64,000 nucleotides of DNA from Ferrimonas aestuarii (GTDB lineage: Bacteria > Pseudomonadota > Gammaproteobacteria > Enterobacterales > Shewanellaceae): positions 434,001 to 498,000 of the forward strand of contig NZ_SWCJ01000001.1 of the NCBI RefSeq assembly GCF_005116665.1, written 5' to 3'. The notes beneath the pieces are model-generated. The model did no database searches. It saw nothing but the letters and a program-made list of their open reading frames with translations, and was not told where the DNA came from. A program made the position numbers and the translations under genes. Below, piece after piece: positions 7,375-15,623 of the stretch. Each line of letters starts with the position of its first letter. Within the stretch, counting starts at the first letter, position 1.

Positions 7375-8589
7375 TCAGTGACCGATTTGATGCAAGTAAG
7401 GCAGTAAGTAAGCTCGCATCTCATCGGTGACCTCACTGTGCCAATAACCACAGGCTGCAGCGATGAGAGGAATGGCGAACATCATCAGCATCAGAATCAC
7501 GGCTACGCCTTTTGCGGACAGGGAGATGCCAGTGCGAGTGCTGAGTGTTAGCGCCTCTTTTTTAGGACACGCAGAGATGCAGCGCATGCAGGCCTGACAC
7601 TCGTCACTGCGAACGGTGATTAGGTTATCCACCTCAATACGAGCAGGGCAGGCGCGGGTGCACTTGTCACAGGCAAAGCCTTTGGATTTCAAGCAGTGCT
7701 CATCGCTGCGACGAATCTTAAATGGGCTAAGGAAACTCAGTAGCCCAAGGCCTGCACCATAGGGGCAGAGGTAGCGGCAGAAAGATTGCTGTTGCCACAT
7801 CGCCATGGCCAACACCAGCACAATGATGATGCCTGCGAGCAGCGATGGGCTGAGGAAAAAGGCGCCCATCTTGGCATCGGAGATCATATGGTAGTTGCCA
7901 CCGAAATAGCCAGGAAGTGCTTGAGAAGGCATGCCGAAGACAACCAGATAGAGCAGCACGAAAAACAGCAGGTACTTCACCATGCGCAACGGCCAATCCA
8001 GCCAAGCCGGTGGTAGGGCATCTCCGGGAATAAAGCGTTTTCTGAGTCGATACAGCTGAGTGCCGAGTAATCCGAGAGGACAGGCCCAGCCACAAAATGC
8101 CCGTTTACACACAATGGCACTGACCATCACCGTAAACAGCATGACCGCGGCTGCTGGGTGGTGCTTATCCCAAAGGTTCAAGGTCACAATGGCTTTGAGT
8201 TCAAGACCGCCGGCGATGGGGATGAAGGCATCCACCACATCAGGGCGTGTTAGATGACCTCCTAGGCCATTTAACAGCAGCGCGTGATACACCACATATT
8301 GCAAACCAACGATCAGCAACGACAGGGCAAAAAAGTGGCTAACGGCATCGCGCACCTCGTCGGCTCGGCCCTCCCCTTGAGTTAACTGCGGTGAGCGGCG
8401 ATGAACCAGAGCAAACACAGCGGCGGCGATGGCGGTGCCAACCAATAGCGGCCAGATGCTGGCAACGATGACGGCGGCGAGTGCCATGAGAGAGATAAGG
8501 GCGGCGCCCCACCGTTTTCCCCCAAAATAGAGCAAGCTAGAGGCGTAGATAAGACCCAGCAACAGCGAGACAGACTCAACTAAGGTCAT
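7375..8589 (-). CDS. Membrane polyferredoxin, NapH/NosR/YccM-like 4Fe-4S protein
   Basis: A 404-residue protein with seven or more membrane segments and four cysteine motifs: CGWACPLG near residue 168, CRYLCPYG near 271, CDKCTRACP near 309 and CQACMRCISACP near 330. The last two form a 2[4Fe-4S] ferredoxin domain, and the first two are the membrane-edge motifs of the NapH/NosR/CcoG/YccM group. Such proteins pass electrons between the quinone pool and a periplasmic or cytoplasmic partner. No partner reductase is adjacent, so the acceptor is unknown. The ATG at 8589 has AAGGAA 5 nt upstream, and a 25-bp inverted repeat lies directly in front of that, suggesting repression by a dimeric regulator. 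Confidence 0.8.
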   Translation of the reverse strand: MTLVESVSLLLGLIYASSLLYFGGKRWGAALISLMALAAVIVASIWPLLVGTAIAAAVFALVHRRSPQLTQGEGRADEVRDAVSHFFALSLLIVGLQYVVYHALLLNGLGGHLTRPDVVDAFIPIAGGLELKAIVTLNLWDKHHPAAAVMLFTVMVSAIVCKRAFCGWACPLGLLGTQLYRLRKRFIPGDALPPAWLDWPLRMVKYLLFFVLLYLVVFGMPSQALPGYFGGNYHMISDAKMGAFFLSPSLLAGIIIVLVLAMAMWQQQSFCRYLCPYGAGLGLLSFLSPFKIRRSDEHCLKSKGFACDKCTRACPARIEVDNLITVRSDECQACMRCISACPKKEALTLSTRTGISLSAKGVAVILMLMMFAIPLIAAACGYWHSEVTDEMRAYLLPYLHQIGH

Positions 8590-8598
8590 GGTATTTCC

Positions 8599-8623
8599 TT
8601 AACGAACTAATAATATTCGTTAA
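8599..8623. promoter_or_regulatory. Inverted repeat operator candidate before the polyferredoxin gene
   Basis: TTAACGAA at 8599-8606 and TTCGTTAA at 8616-8623 form perfect 8-bp arms separated by 9 AT-rich bases. The right edge on the coding strand touches the ribosome site of the polyferredoxin gene. Size and position fit an operator for a TetR- or MarR-type repressor; no such gene is in the window. Confidence 0.5.
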
Positions 8624-8748
8624 GACATTGCTGCTGACTTTTGTTCAACCTGTTTTTGTTGGGCTCACTAAATTGTGAGAGAGGTGGGGTTTTTACTCTA
8701 AGGTATATCGGCTGGCTCACACATTGGAACCCGATCTATTGAGGTTAG

Positions 8749-8778
8749 ACTGCCAAGAGGCACAGGCCTCTTGGCAGT
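8749..8778. terminator. Strong hairpin after the yghU-like locus
   Basis: A perfect 13-bp stem, ACTGCCAAGAGGC at 8749-8761 and GCCTCTTGGCAGT at 8766-8778, has the tetraloop ACAG. It begins 6 bp after the stop of the minus-strand yghU-like gene and almost certainly ends that transcript, although the T tract is short. Confidence 0.65.
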
Positions 8779-8783
8779 TTTAA

Positions 8784-9610
8784 TCATGACTTCAATACAG
8801 CGTCGATGTCGGCGGCATTGTGTCGCTCGGCCAACTGCTCAGATTCGTCGCCCCAAACCTTATTAACGATGCGGCCGCGCTGCACTGCCGGTCGTTGAGC
8901 TAGAGTTTCTGCCCAGCGCTTAAGGTGAACGTAGCTGTCGACATCCAAGAAGGTCTTAGCTTCATACAGGTTGCCCAAAACCAGGTTGCCATACCAAGGC
9001 CACGTGGCGATGTCGGCGATGCTGTACTGCTCGCCTCCCAAATAAGGGCTCTGGGCTAAGCGTTTGTCCAACACGTCCATCTGCCGTTTTACCTCCATTG
9101 AGAAGCGATTGATGGGGTATTCGAATTTCTCCGGTGCATAGGCATAAAAGTGACCAAAACCGCCACCTAAGTAGGGTGCGCTGCCATGGAGCCAGAACAG
9201 CCAGTTCATGACCGAGGCTCGCTCGCTGGGATTGGTAGGCAGCAGTTCGCCAAACTTATCGGCCAGATAGACCAAAATCGAACCAGACTCGAACACCTTG
9301 GTGTCATTGGTGGTATCGACTAAGGCGGGAATCTTAGAGTTGGGATTGGCGTCGACAAAGCCTGAGCCAAACTGATCGCCTTCACCGATTCGAATTAGGT
9401 GAGCGTCATACTCGGCACCTTGGTGGCCCAGAGCCAATAGCTCCTCCAACATGATGGTGACTTTCTGACCATTGGGTGTCCCCATGGAGTAAAGCTGCAG
9501 TGGATGGGAGCCTACCGAGTGGCCCCGGATACGGGGCGGTTGATGTTGGCAAATTGACCGCCGTTAGGTTCATTGTGAGTCCAAACCTTAGGTGGGATGT
9601 AGCTCGACAT
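8784..9610 (-). pseudogene. yghU: YghU-type glutathione S-transferase, frameshifted near the N-terminus
   Basis: The minus strand from an ATG at 9610, with AAGGAG 7 nt upstream, reads MSSYIPPKVWTHNEPNGGQF...ANINRPVSGAT and then hits TAG at 9512-9514. Sequence from about 9527 onward continues in another frame as HPLQLYSMGTPNGQKVTIML and runs to the normal family C-terminus at 8784. Compared with E. coli YghU, which has a THEKTLPVGKHPLQLYS segment there, roughly 5-6 residues plus one base appear to be missing. The second frame has an ATG at 9485 that could give a 233-residue protein lacking the first 50 residues, but no ribosome site precedes it. YghU proteins are disulfide-bond reductases that bind two glutathiones. 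Most likely inactive here, unless this is a sequencing error. Confidence 0.75.
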
Positions 9611-9666
9611 AAAACTCTCCTTGAACGCCCCACGTATCGGGACAAATTGTATTTGTAACCAAGATA

Positions 9667-9930
9667 ATACCAATTACATTAATGCTCTGTGCAGCTTAGA
9701 AGCCCTCAAAAGTTCTGAATCAAGGCAGCGTCGTGAAGGAGTGTAGATACCTTTCGAACAACGCTAACGCAGAGTCGGGGCGTTTGAGCGCTTCCCGGAG
9801 GGCTGATTTACTCAGCTCTCATACCGCGTTAGTAAACCTCACTTTAGAACCACTAGAGCTTCGCTTTACAGCCTTGTCAGAGAACCGATTAACTTCAGCT
9901 GAATGAGCAGATCATTAGTGTGATTGGTAT
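9667..9930. mobile_element. MITE-like element with 12-18 bp terminal inverted repeats
   Basis: The left end ATACCAATTACATTAATG at 9667-9684 and the inverse of the right end, ATACCAATCACACTAATG at 9913-9930, agree at 16 of 18 positions. The 264-bp interior has no reading frame. Elements beginning ATACCAATNACA are a recurrent non-coding repeat type in Shewanella and Vibrio as I recall them. No target-site duplication is obvious at the edges. The element sits between the broken yghU gene and the large dehydrogenase gene. Confidence 0.7.
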
Positions 9931-10107
9931 GACGGTACAAGCAAGGTTTTCTTTCTCATGGAGGGCTTTTTTCTGATGGCGTTCGCCAGCTTTCTTGGGT
10001 TGAGCTAGGCTTTCGATCTGCGCTTTTATCAGCAAACCGTGGCAAGGTTCAGGCGGCTGATTAGGGCGAGGAGAAGTTTGAGACGTGTTGGGTTAGCTGA
10101 GGCGAGT
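9931..10107. other. Leader and promoter region of the large dehydrogenase gene
   Basis: This 177-bp stretch follows the MITE-like element and should hold the promoter of the plus-strand dehydrogenase gene. Pyrimidine-rich segments are visible near 9948-9975, but no promoter boxes stand out clearly. Confidence 0.4.
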
Positions 10108-13100
10108 ATGCGCAATCTGCTGAGTGCATTCTTGATCAGCCTGATAGGGTTAGGGTTTTCCCTAAAGGCTGCGCAGTTTACCAGCTCAGATTTCACGGAA
10201 GAAAGCGTTGCTCGCCCAGATGGACAGGGCTGGTCTGGTGTTGTTGGCATCACCTTTGATGAGTCTGGTGAGCGCCTTTACGCGTGGGAGCGTGGAGGCA
10301 AGCTGTGGGTGATTGATGCCTCTGTGCCAGTGACCTCGCCGGTGCTGGACATCAGCGACGAAGTGTTAGCGTGGCGAGACCATGGCCTACTCGGGTTTGC
10401 TCTGGACCCCAATTTCTATCAAAACGGCTTTGTTTACCTAAGCTATGCTGTAGATCGCCACCACCTAGACCATTGCACAGAGCCTACGCCTGCTGGGCCG
10501 CCGATATGCGATGGCGATTATGACCCAACTTTTACCGAAGAGAGCACCCAAGCCACCATTGGCCGAATCACCCGTTATCAGGCCATAAAGCCTGCGGAGG
10601 ATAACGATTTTCGTCGAGCGGTAAGCTTCGACCTGCAATCTCGAGTTGTGCTGGTGGGCGACACTCCTCAATCAGGATTTCCCATTGTTCATCAGTCTCA
10701 CAGCAACGGCCAACTGCTGTTTGGCAATGACGGCTCACTGTTGGCCGCCTTTGGTGATGCTTCCAGCTTTGTGGGGTATGACGTCGGCAGTGCCGATGAG
10801 ACCGCGTTTCAACAAGCCTTGGATGACGGCATCTTTACGCCAGAGGAAAACGTTGGCAGTTACCGAGCGCAGCTTATCGAATCTTTAAATGGCAAGATCA
10901 TTCGTATCGACCCAGCAACCGGCAATGGCCTGCCTTCGAATCCATTCTATCAGCCCCTAGAGCCACGCTCGGCAAGCTCTAGGCTGTGGTCTTTGGGGCT
11001 TCGAAACCCCTACCGAATGGCGCTGATGCCGGAAACGGGATCCCACGATATCAGCCAAGGCGACCCTGGGGTGTTGGTGGTGGGGGACGTGGGTAATGAC
11101 ACTTGGGAGGAGCTCAATGTAGTGAACGCACCCGGCCAGAACTTCGGCTGGCCTCTGTTTGAGGGGCTGACTCAAGCTGAGGGCTACGATACTCGTCCTA
11201 AAATCCACCTTAGTGCATCGGCGCAACTGGGTTGTGAGGTTCAGTTTCGAGATTTAATTGCTCAGGCCAGCTTGCCCGAAGTGACAGTGGCTAACCCCTG
11301 TGACCCGTCCCTTGCCATGACATTCCCCACCTTCGGCCACGAGCGACCTCAACTTGAGTGGCAACATGACGACCCTTTGGTACGCTCCCCTGGGTTTGAC
11401 GCTGAGGGGCGCGCGGAAGCGGTGGCGATTGGCGAGGCACCCAGCGTGGGGGGCGAGCCTTTGACTCAAGGCGACGCTTTTGTGGGCAACGCTTCTACCG
11501 GAGGAGCGTGGTATCAGGGAGACGGCTTTCCCGAGGCTTATCAAGGGCGTTACCTTCATGGCGATTTCGGTGGTCAGTGGCTGAAGTGGATGGACATCAG
11601 CCCTGAGGGGCGGGTGACTGAGGTCGAGCCCTTTGCATCCGATGCCGGTGGCGTGGTGTTTGTGGCCAGCCACCCTTCGGATGAGGCGCTCTATTACATC
11701 AGTTGGGCCAGTTTTATCTACAAAGTAAGCTACTCCCCTGGGGGCAATCGACCGCCTGAGCCTGTGGCCAGTGCATCCGTAAACTATGGTCAATCGCCAC
11801 TAGAGGTGAGCTTCTCCTCGGCAGGCTCTGATGATCCTGATGGCAGCATCAGTGAGTTTGATTGGCAGTTTGGTGATGGACAATCCAGCACCTTAGCCAA
11901 CCCCAACCATGTTTTTGTGGCCGATACCGATGCGCCGCAGCAGTTTGACGTCAGCCTAACCTTGACCGACAACGGCGAGCCGCCTCTGCAGGCAACGGAA
12001 ACCCTGATCATCAGTGTGAATAACACGCCGCCTCAAATTGAACTGACCTCCCCTGAAATTGATGCGCTCTACCCACTGGATGGCGATTCCAGCTTAGTTT
12101 TAAGTGCCAACTTGACGGATGCGGAACATGACATCGGTGAGCTCAGTTGCAAGTGGCAGCTTATCTTGCATCACAACAATCACTTTCATGAAGACCCTCC
12201 CATAGCACGTTGTGAGGCGGAAGTGCAGTTGGCCCCAGTGGGGTGCCGCGGTCAAACCTACTTTTATGAGGTGGTGCTTACGGTCACTGATGCCCATGGG
12301 CTGTCCACTCAACGCCGTCGCGTAATTCAGCCAGATTGTGCCAGTCTGTCACCGCCTGAGGCCAATGATGACAGCATCACGGTGGTGCTAGGAACTGTCG
12401 TGGACGTCGACATTCTAGACAACGATCTGAATATTGATGGGCTGGGCATTGCCAATGTCACCATCATCGAACCGCCCCGATTGGGCCAGCTGATTGTTGA
12501 GGGAGAGGCTTTGCGTTACCGCCCCTTTGGCAGTGAAGAGGGCAGCGACAGTTTTCGTTATCAACTGCGAAACGCACAGGGGTTTGTGTCGGAAACAGCA
12601 CTGGTCTCCATCAATTTAACTCGCGCAGGAGCCGGTGCGGCGTTGGCAACCCCAACCATTTCGCCATCTGGGGGCGAGGTGGTCGTTGGCACAGAAGTTA
12701 TCCTCGCTGCGGATGCCGATGCATCCCTCTATTACAGCTTAGATGGCAGCGAACCGACGTTTTTGTCCACCCTATATCAAGGCCCCATTGTGGTGACTGG
12801 CAGTGACCGCTTTCCCCTTACCGTAAAAGTTCGAGCTTACCGAGTGGGCAACCTGCCTTCGGATGTGGCCACTGCCGAGTTTGCCCTAGATCCGCAGTTA
12901 CCCAGCCTAGGTTTGGTGGGTTACTGGCCCATGGACGGGAGCTCGTTGTCGGTATTAGAGGATGCCAGTGGTTTCGGTCAGGATGGCGTTTTGGTGGGGG
13001 CTAGCCGAGAAGCGGGGCGATTTGGGGGCGGGCTTGGGTTTAATGGCATCAATCAACGGGCGGTGATTCCCACCAACCCTCGGCTGCAGTTTGGCATCAG

Positions 13101-15585
13101 TGACAGCTTTAGCTTGTCGGTGTGGGTGGATGCCAATGCCGCGCAATCGGGCTGGACCGGATTGGTGGTGAAATCCAGAGACGCTGCGCCATGGTACGGG
13201 CTGTGGATTGCGCCTTGGGGCGTGTGGGTGTTTGGTGGGCCAAGCAACGTAAACGGTGAGCTATTTAGCAGTGGTTGGCAACATTTAGCTTTGGTTCAGG
13301 ATGCGTTGAGTAATAGCCGCCGTTTTTATCTCAATGGGCAACTGATGGCATCAGGAGGCGCTAAAGCCGCTGATGGTATTGGGGACCTGTGGCTCGGGGG
13401 CGCCGCCAGTGTGGATGAATTTTTCTACGGCAGCCTCGATGAGCTTCGAATTTATAATCGTGCCTTAGCGCCCGGGGAAGTGGAGGCGCTAGCAAGCTTT
13501 GAACCCACGGAGCCGCCCGATGGCGTCACTTTTGTTATGCAGGCCGACAGCGCAGCGCTGTCTGACGGCGGCACGGTGTTGGTGGACGTGCTGGCAAACG
13601 ACAGTGCGTCGGAGTCAATCAACGCTCAGTCTTTAGAGTTAATCACCTTACCAAGCCACGGCAGCGCCAGTGTTGAGGAGGGGCAGATTCGGTATCAGCA
13701 CCAGCAAGGGGCATCTCAAAGTGACAGCGTAGAGTATCGAGTGCAGTCCATCACTGGGCAGTGGTCACCGGCGGTCGCCGTCAGCTTCTCCATCAGTGGT
13801 GGCAGCGCTCCGAGCCCAAATTTATTGGGCTATTGGAATTTTGAAGCGCTGGATAACGGCCTGGCCATGGACGTTAGCGGCAATGGGTTGGTGGCCAATG
13901 TGCAAGGGGCCATATTGAGCGAGGGGCGCTTTGGACAAGGGCTTCGGTTTGATGGCGTGGATGATTGGGCCAGCGTGGCGCATCAGCCCAGTTTGAGCTT
14001 TGATGTCGGCGACAGCTTTACCTTGTCTTTGTGGGTGAATCCTGATGCCCAGCAGTCTGGCTGGGCCGGGGTGGTGACCAAGTCGCGAGACAAGGCTCCC
14101 TGGTATGGACTCTGGATAGCCTCTTGGGGCAAGTGGGTATTCGGGGGCGCTGCCAATGTGGTTGGTCCAAGTGTGAGCCTGGGCTGGCATCATCTGGTTC
14201 TGACTCAAGATGGCGAGGCGGGCACCCGGCAGTTGTATCTTAATGGCCTGCTTGTGAAATCTGGACAGGCACAGCCAGCAACTGGAGATGGAGAGCTGTG
14301 GCTTGGGGGCTCCAATGGCGTTGAGGAGTTTTTTGCTGGCGCGCTTGATGAGGTTCGCCTGTTTGACTCAAGTGTGGATGACAGTGAGGCGATGGCACTG
14401 TATCGGCTTGAACCTGACGCTTTGGTGGTACAGGCCTCGGACGACCAAATTGAGCTGGAGACTGGCCAGCGGCTGAGCTTTATGCCGCTGGCCAACGATC
14501 AAGCCTCCAACGGTTGGGAGCTCTCAAGCTTCAATGTGGTGGTGGCACCGTCGTATGGTAGTTTGGAGTTTGATACCAGCAGCGGTGAGCTGAGCTATCA
14601 GCACGACGGCAGCGACAGCGTGGTTGATGGGTTTAGCTATCAGTTGATGGACGTAGAGGGAAATCTCAGTAACCTCGCTGAGGTTCAGGTGACCATTACC
14701 CCGCCACAACCGCCCACGGTCACCATCCTTTCCCCTGAGCCGGATCAGTTGATCAGTGGCAGCGTCACCCTACGTTGGCAATTGAGCGGCGATGCCAGCG
14801 GTTATGATCATGTGCACTTGCAGCTGGATCAGCAGCCCTACATCCCACTGCACACACTCACTGTGACCGAGTATGACTTTGGTGAGCTCTCCTTGGGCGC
14901 TCATCAGTTGCAAGTGTGGTTGGTGGATGCCAATCACCAGCCATTGGGGACGCCAAGCTCCCAAGCATCGGTGAGCTTTGAGGTGCAACAAAGTGGTTCG
15001 CCATCAGGATTGATTGGTCATTGGCCCCTAGATGGCGATGTTACGGATCAATCGGGTAACGGCTTTAATGCGGTGGTGGACGGGGCGGAGTATGTTGCGG
15101 GTCGGTTTGGTCAGGGATTGGCTTTTGATGGTGTGGATGACAAGGTGGTGGTCGGAGGCAGCAGCGCCTTTAACTTTGTCGAGTCCGACAGCTTTAGCCT
15201 ATCGCTATGGGTTAATGTGGCCGACAGCCCCAGTGATTGGGCGGGTATTGTGACAGTGTCTAGAGACGCGGCACCTTGGTATGGGTTGTGGCTAGCGCCA
15301 TGGCGAAAATGGGTCTTTGGTGGCCCAAGTAACGTACAAGGGCCAAGGTATGGCAACGGCTGGCAGCACCTGACCTTGGTGCAGGATGCCGCGATGAGTC
15401 AGCGACGACTTTACGTCAATGGCGTTTTGGTCGCCGTTGGGGCGGCTCAACCTGCAGATGGTGGCGGCGAGTTGTGGTTTGGCGGCTCAGCGGGCGTTAG
15501 TGAGCCATTTTCTGGCAGCCTCGATGAGATACGTCTCTATGACCGAGCATTGTCTGAGGCTGAAATTCAGGCGCTGGGGCAGTAA
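10108..15585 (+). CDS. Secreted PQQ-type glucose/sorbosone dehydrogenase with PKD, Ig-like and three LamG modules
   Basis: An 1825-residue secreted protein. After a signal peptide (residues 1-22) comes a GSDH beta-propeller to about 540, with HGLLGFALDPNF, SHSNGQLLFGNDGSL near 197, LWSLGLRNPYR near 297, GDVGNDTWEE near 326 and NFGWPLFEG near 344. Then follow a PKD domain (545-640), an Ig-like stretch, a cadherin-like ANDD..VDVDILDND module (about 750), a chitobiase C-terminal-like module (847-928), and three LamG domains (about 934-1130, 1236-1437, 1632-1825) separated by Ig-like linkers. The enzyme would oxidise a sugar with PQQ while LamG modules bind glycans; this role is inferred. There is no C-terminal sorting tail. 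The ATG at 10108 has GAGG 6 nt upstream and opens on the signal peptide; a GTG at 10039 would add 23 basic residues. Confidence 0.85.
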   Translation: MRNLLSAFLISLIGLGFSLKAAQFTSSDFTEESVARPDGQGWSGVVGITFDESGERLYAWERGGKLWVIDASVPVTSPVLDISDEVLAWRDHGLLGFALDPNFYQNGFVYLSYAVDRHHLDHCTEPTPAGPPICDGDYDPTFTEESTQATIGRITRYQAIKPAEDNDFRRAVSFDLQSRVVLVGDTPQSGFPIVHQSHSNGQLLFGNDGSLLAAFGDASSFVGYDVGSADETAFQQALDDGIFTPEENVGSYRAQLIESLNGKIIRIDPATGNGLPSNPFYQPLEPRSASSRLWSLGLRNPYRMALMPETGSHDISQGDPGVLVVGDVGNDTWEELNVVNAPGQNFGWPLFEGLTQAEGYDTRPKIHLSASAQLGCEVQFRDLIAQASLPEVTVANPCDPSLAMTFPTFGHERPQLEWQHDDPLVRSPGFDAEGRAEAVAIGEAPSVGGEPLTQGDAFVGNASTGGAWYQGDGFPEAYQGRYLHGDFGGQWLKWMDISPEGRVTEVEPFASDAGGVVFVASHPSDEALYYISWASFIYKVSYSPGGNRPPEPVASASVNYGQSPLEVSFSSAGSDDPDGSISEFDWQFGDGQSSTLANPNHVFVADTDAPQQFDVSLTLTDNGEPPLQATETLIISVNNTPPQIELTSPEIDALYPLDGDSSLVLSANLTDAEHDIGELSCKWQLILHHNNHFHEDPPIARCEAEVQLAPVGCRGQTYFYEVVLTVTDAHGLSTQRRRVIQPDCASLSPPEANDDSITVVLGTVVDVDILDNDLNIDGLGIANVTIIEPPRLGQLIVEGEALRYRPFGSEEGSDSFRYQLRNAQGFVSETALVSINLTRAGAGAALATPTISPSGGEVVVGTEVILAADADASLYYSLDGSEPTFLSTLYQGPIVVTGSDRFPLTVKVRAYRVGNLPSDVATAEFALDPQLPSLGLVGYWPMDGSSLSVLEDASGFGQDGVLVGASREAGRFGGGLGFNGINQRAVIPTNPRLQFGISDSFSLSVWVDANAAQSGWTGLVVKSRDAAPWYGLWIAPWGVWVFGGPSNVNGELFSSGWQHLALVQDALSNSRRFYLNGQLMASGGAKAADGIGDLWLGGAASVDEFFYGSLDELRIYNRALAPGEVEALASFEPTEPPDGVTFVMQADSAALSDGGTVLVDVLANDSASESINAQSLELITLPSHGSASVEEGQIRYQHQQGASQSDSVEYRVQSITGQWSPAVAVSFSISGGSAPSPNLLGYWNFEALDNGLAMDVSGNGLVANVQGAILSEGRFGQGLRFDGVDDWASVAHQPSLSFDVGDSFTLSLWVNPDAQQSGWAGVVTKSRDKAPWYGLWIASWGKWVFGGAANVVGPSVSLGWHHLVLTQDGEAGTRQLYLNGLLVKSGQAQPATGDGELWLGGSNGVEEFFAGALDEVRLFDSSVDDSEAMALYRLEPDALVVQASDDQIELETGQRLSFMPLANDQASNGWELSSFNVVVAPSYGSLEFDTSSGELSYQHDGSDSVVDGFSYQLMDVEGNLSNLAEVQVTITPPQPPTVTILSPEPDQLISGSVTLRWQLSGDASGYDHVHLQLDQQPYIPLHTLTVTEYDFGELSLGAHQLQVWLVDANHQPLGTPSSQASVSFEVQQSGSPSGLIGHWPLDGDVTDQSGNGFNAVVDGAEYVAGRFGQGLAFDGVDDKVVVGGSSAFNFVESDSFSLSLWVNVADSPSDWAGIVTVSRDAAPWYGLWLAPWRKWVFGGPSNVQGPRYGNGWQHLTLVQDAAMSQRRLYVNGVLVAVGAAQPADGGGELWFGGSAGVSEPFSGSLDEIRLYDRALSEAEIQALGQ

Positions 15586-15595
15586 TCAGCGCCTG
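15568..15595. terminator. Convergent hairpin between the dehydrogenase gene and glgA
   Basis: CAGGCGCTG at 15568-15576 and CAGCGCCTG at 15587-15595 form a perfect 9-bp stem whose 10-nt loop contains the dehydrogenase stop codon. It lies between convergent genes and may act in both directions, though no T run follows. Confidence 0.4.
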
Positions 15596-15623
15596 CAGAG
15601 AGTGGGCGGTTAAGCTGCTAAGG

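Noticed and set aside
9406..9645. 79-codon minus-strand frame at the 5' end of yghU
   Set aside because: It is the third frame across the frameshifted yghU N-terminus; neither its sequence nor its start resembles any part of the family.
12910..15585. Repeated segments in the dehydrogenase gene as a CRISPR or tandem DNA array
   Set aside because: The repeats are protein modules of about 200 residues with divergent DNA and lie in one open frame.
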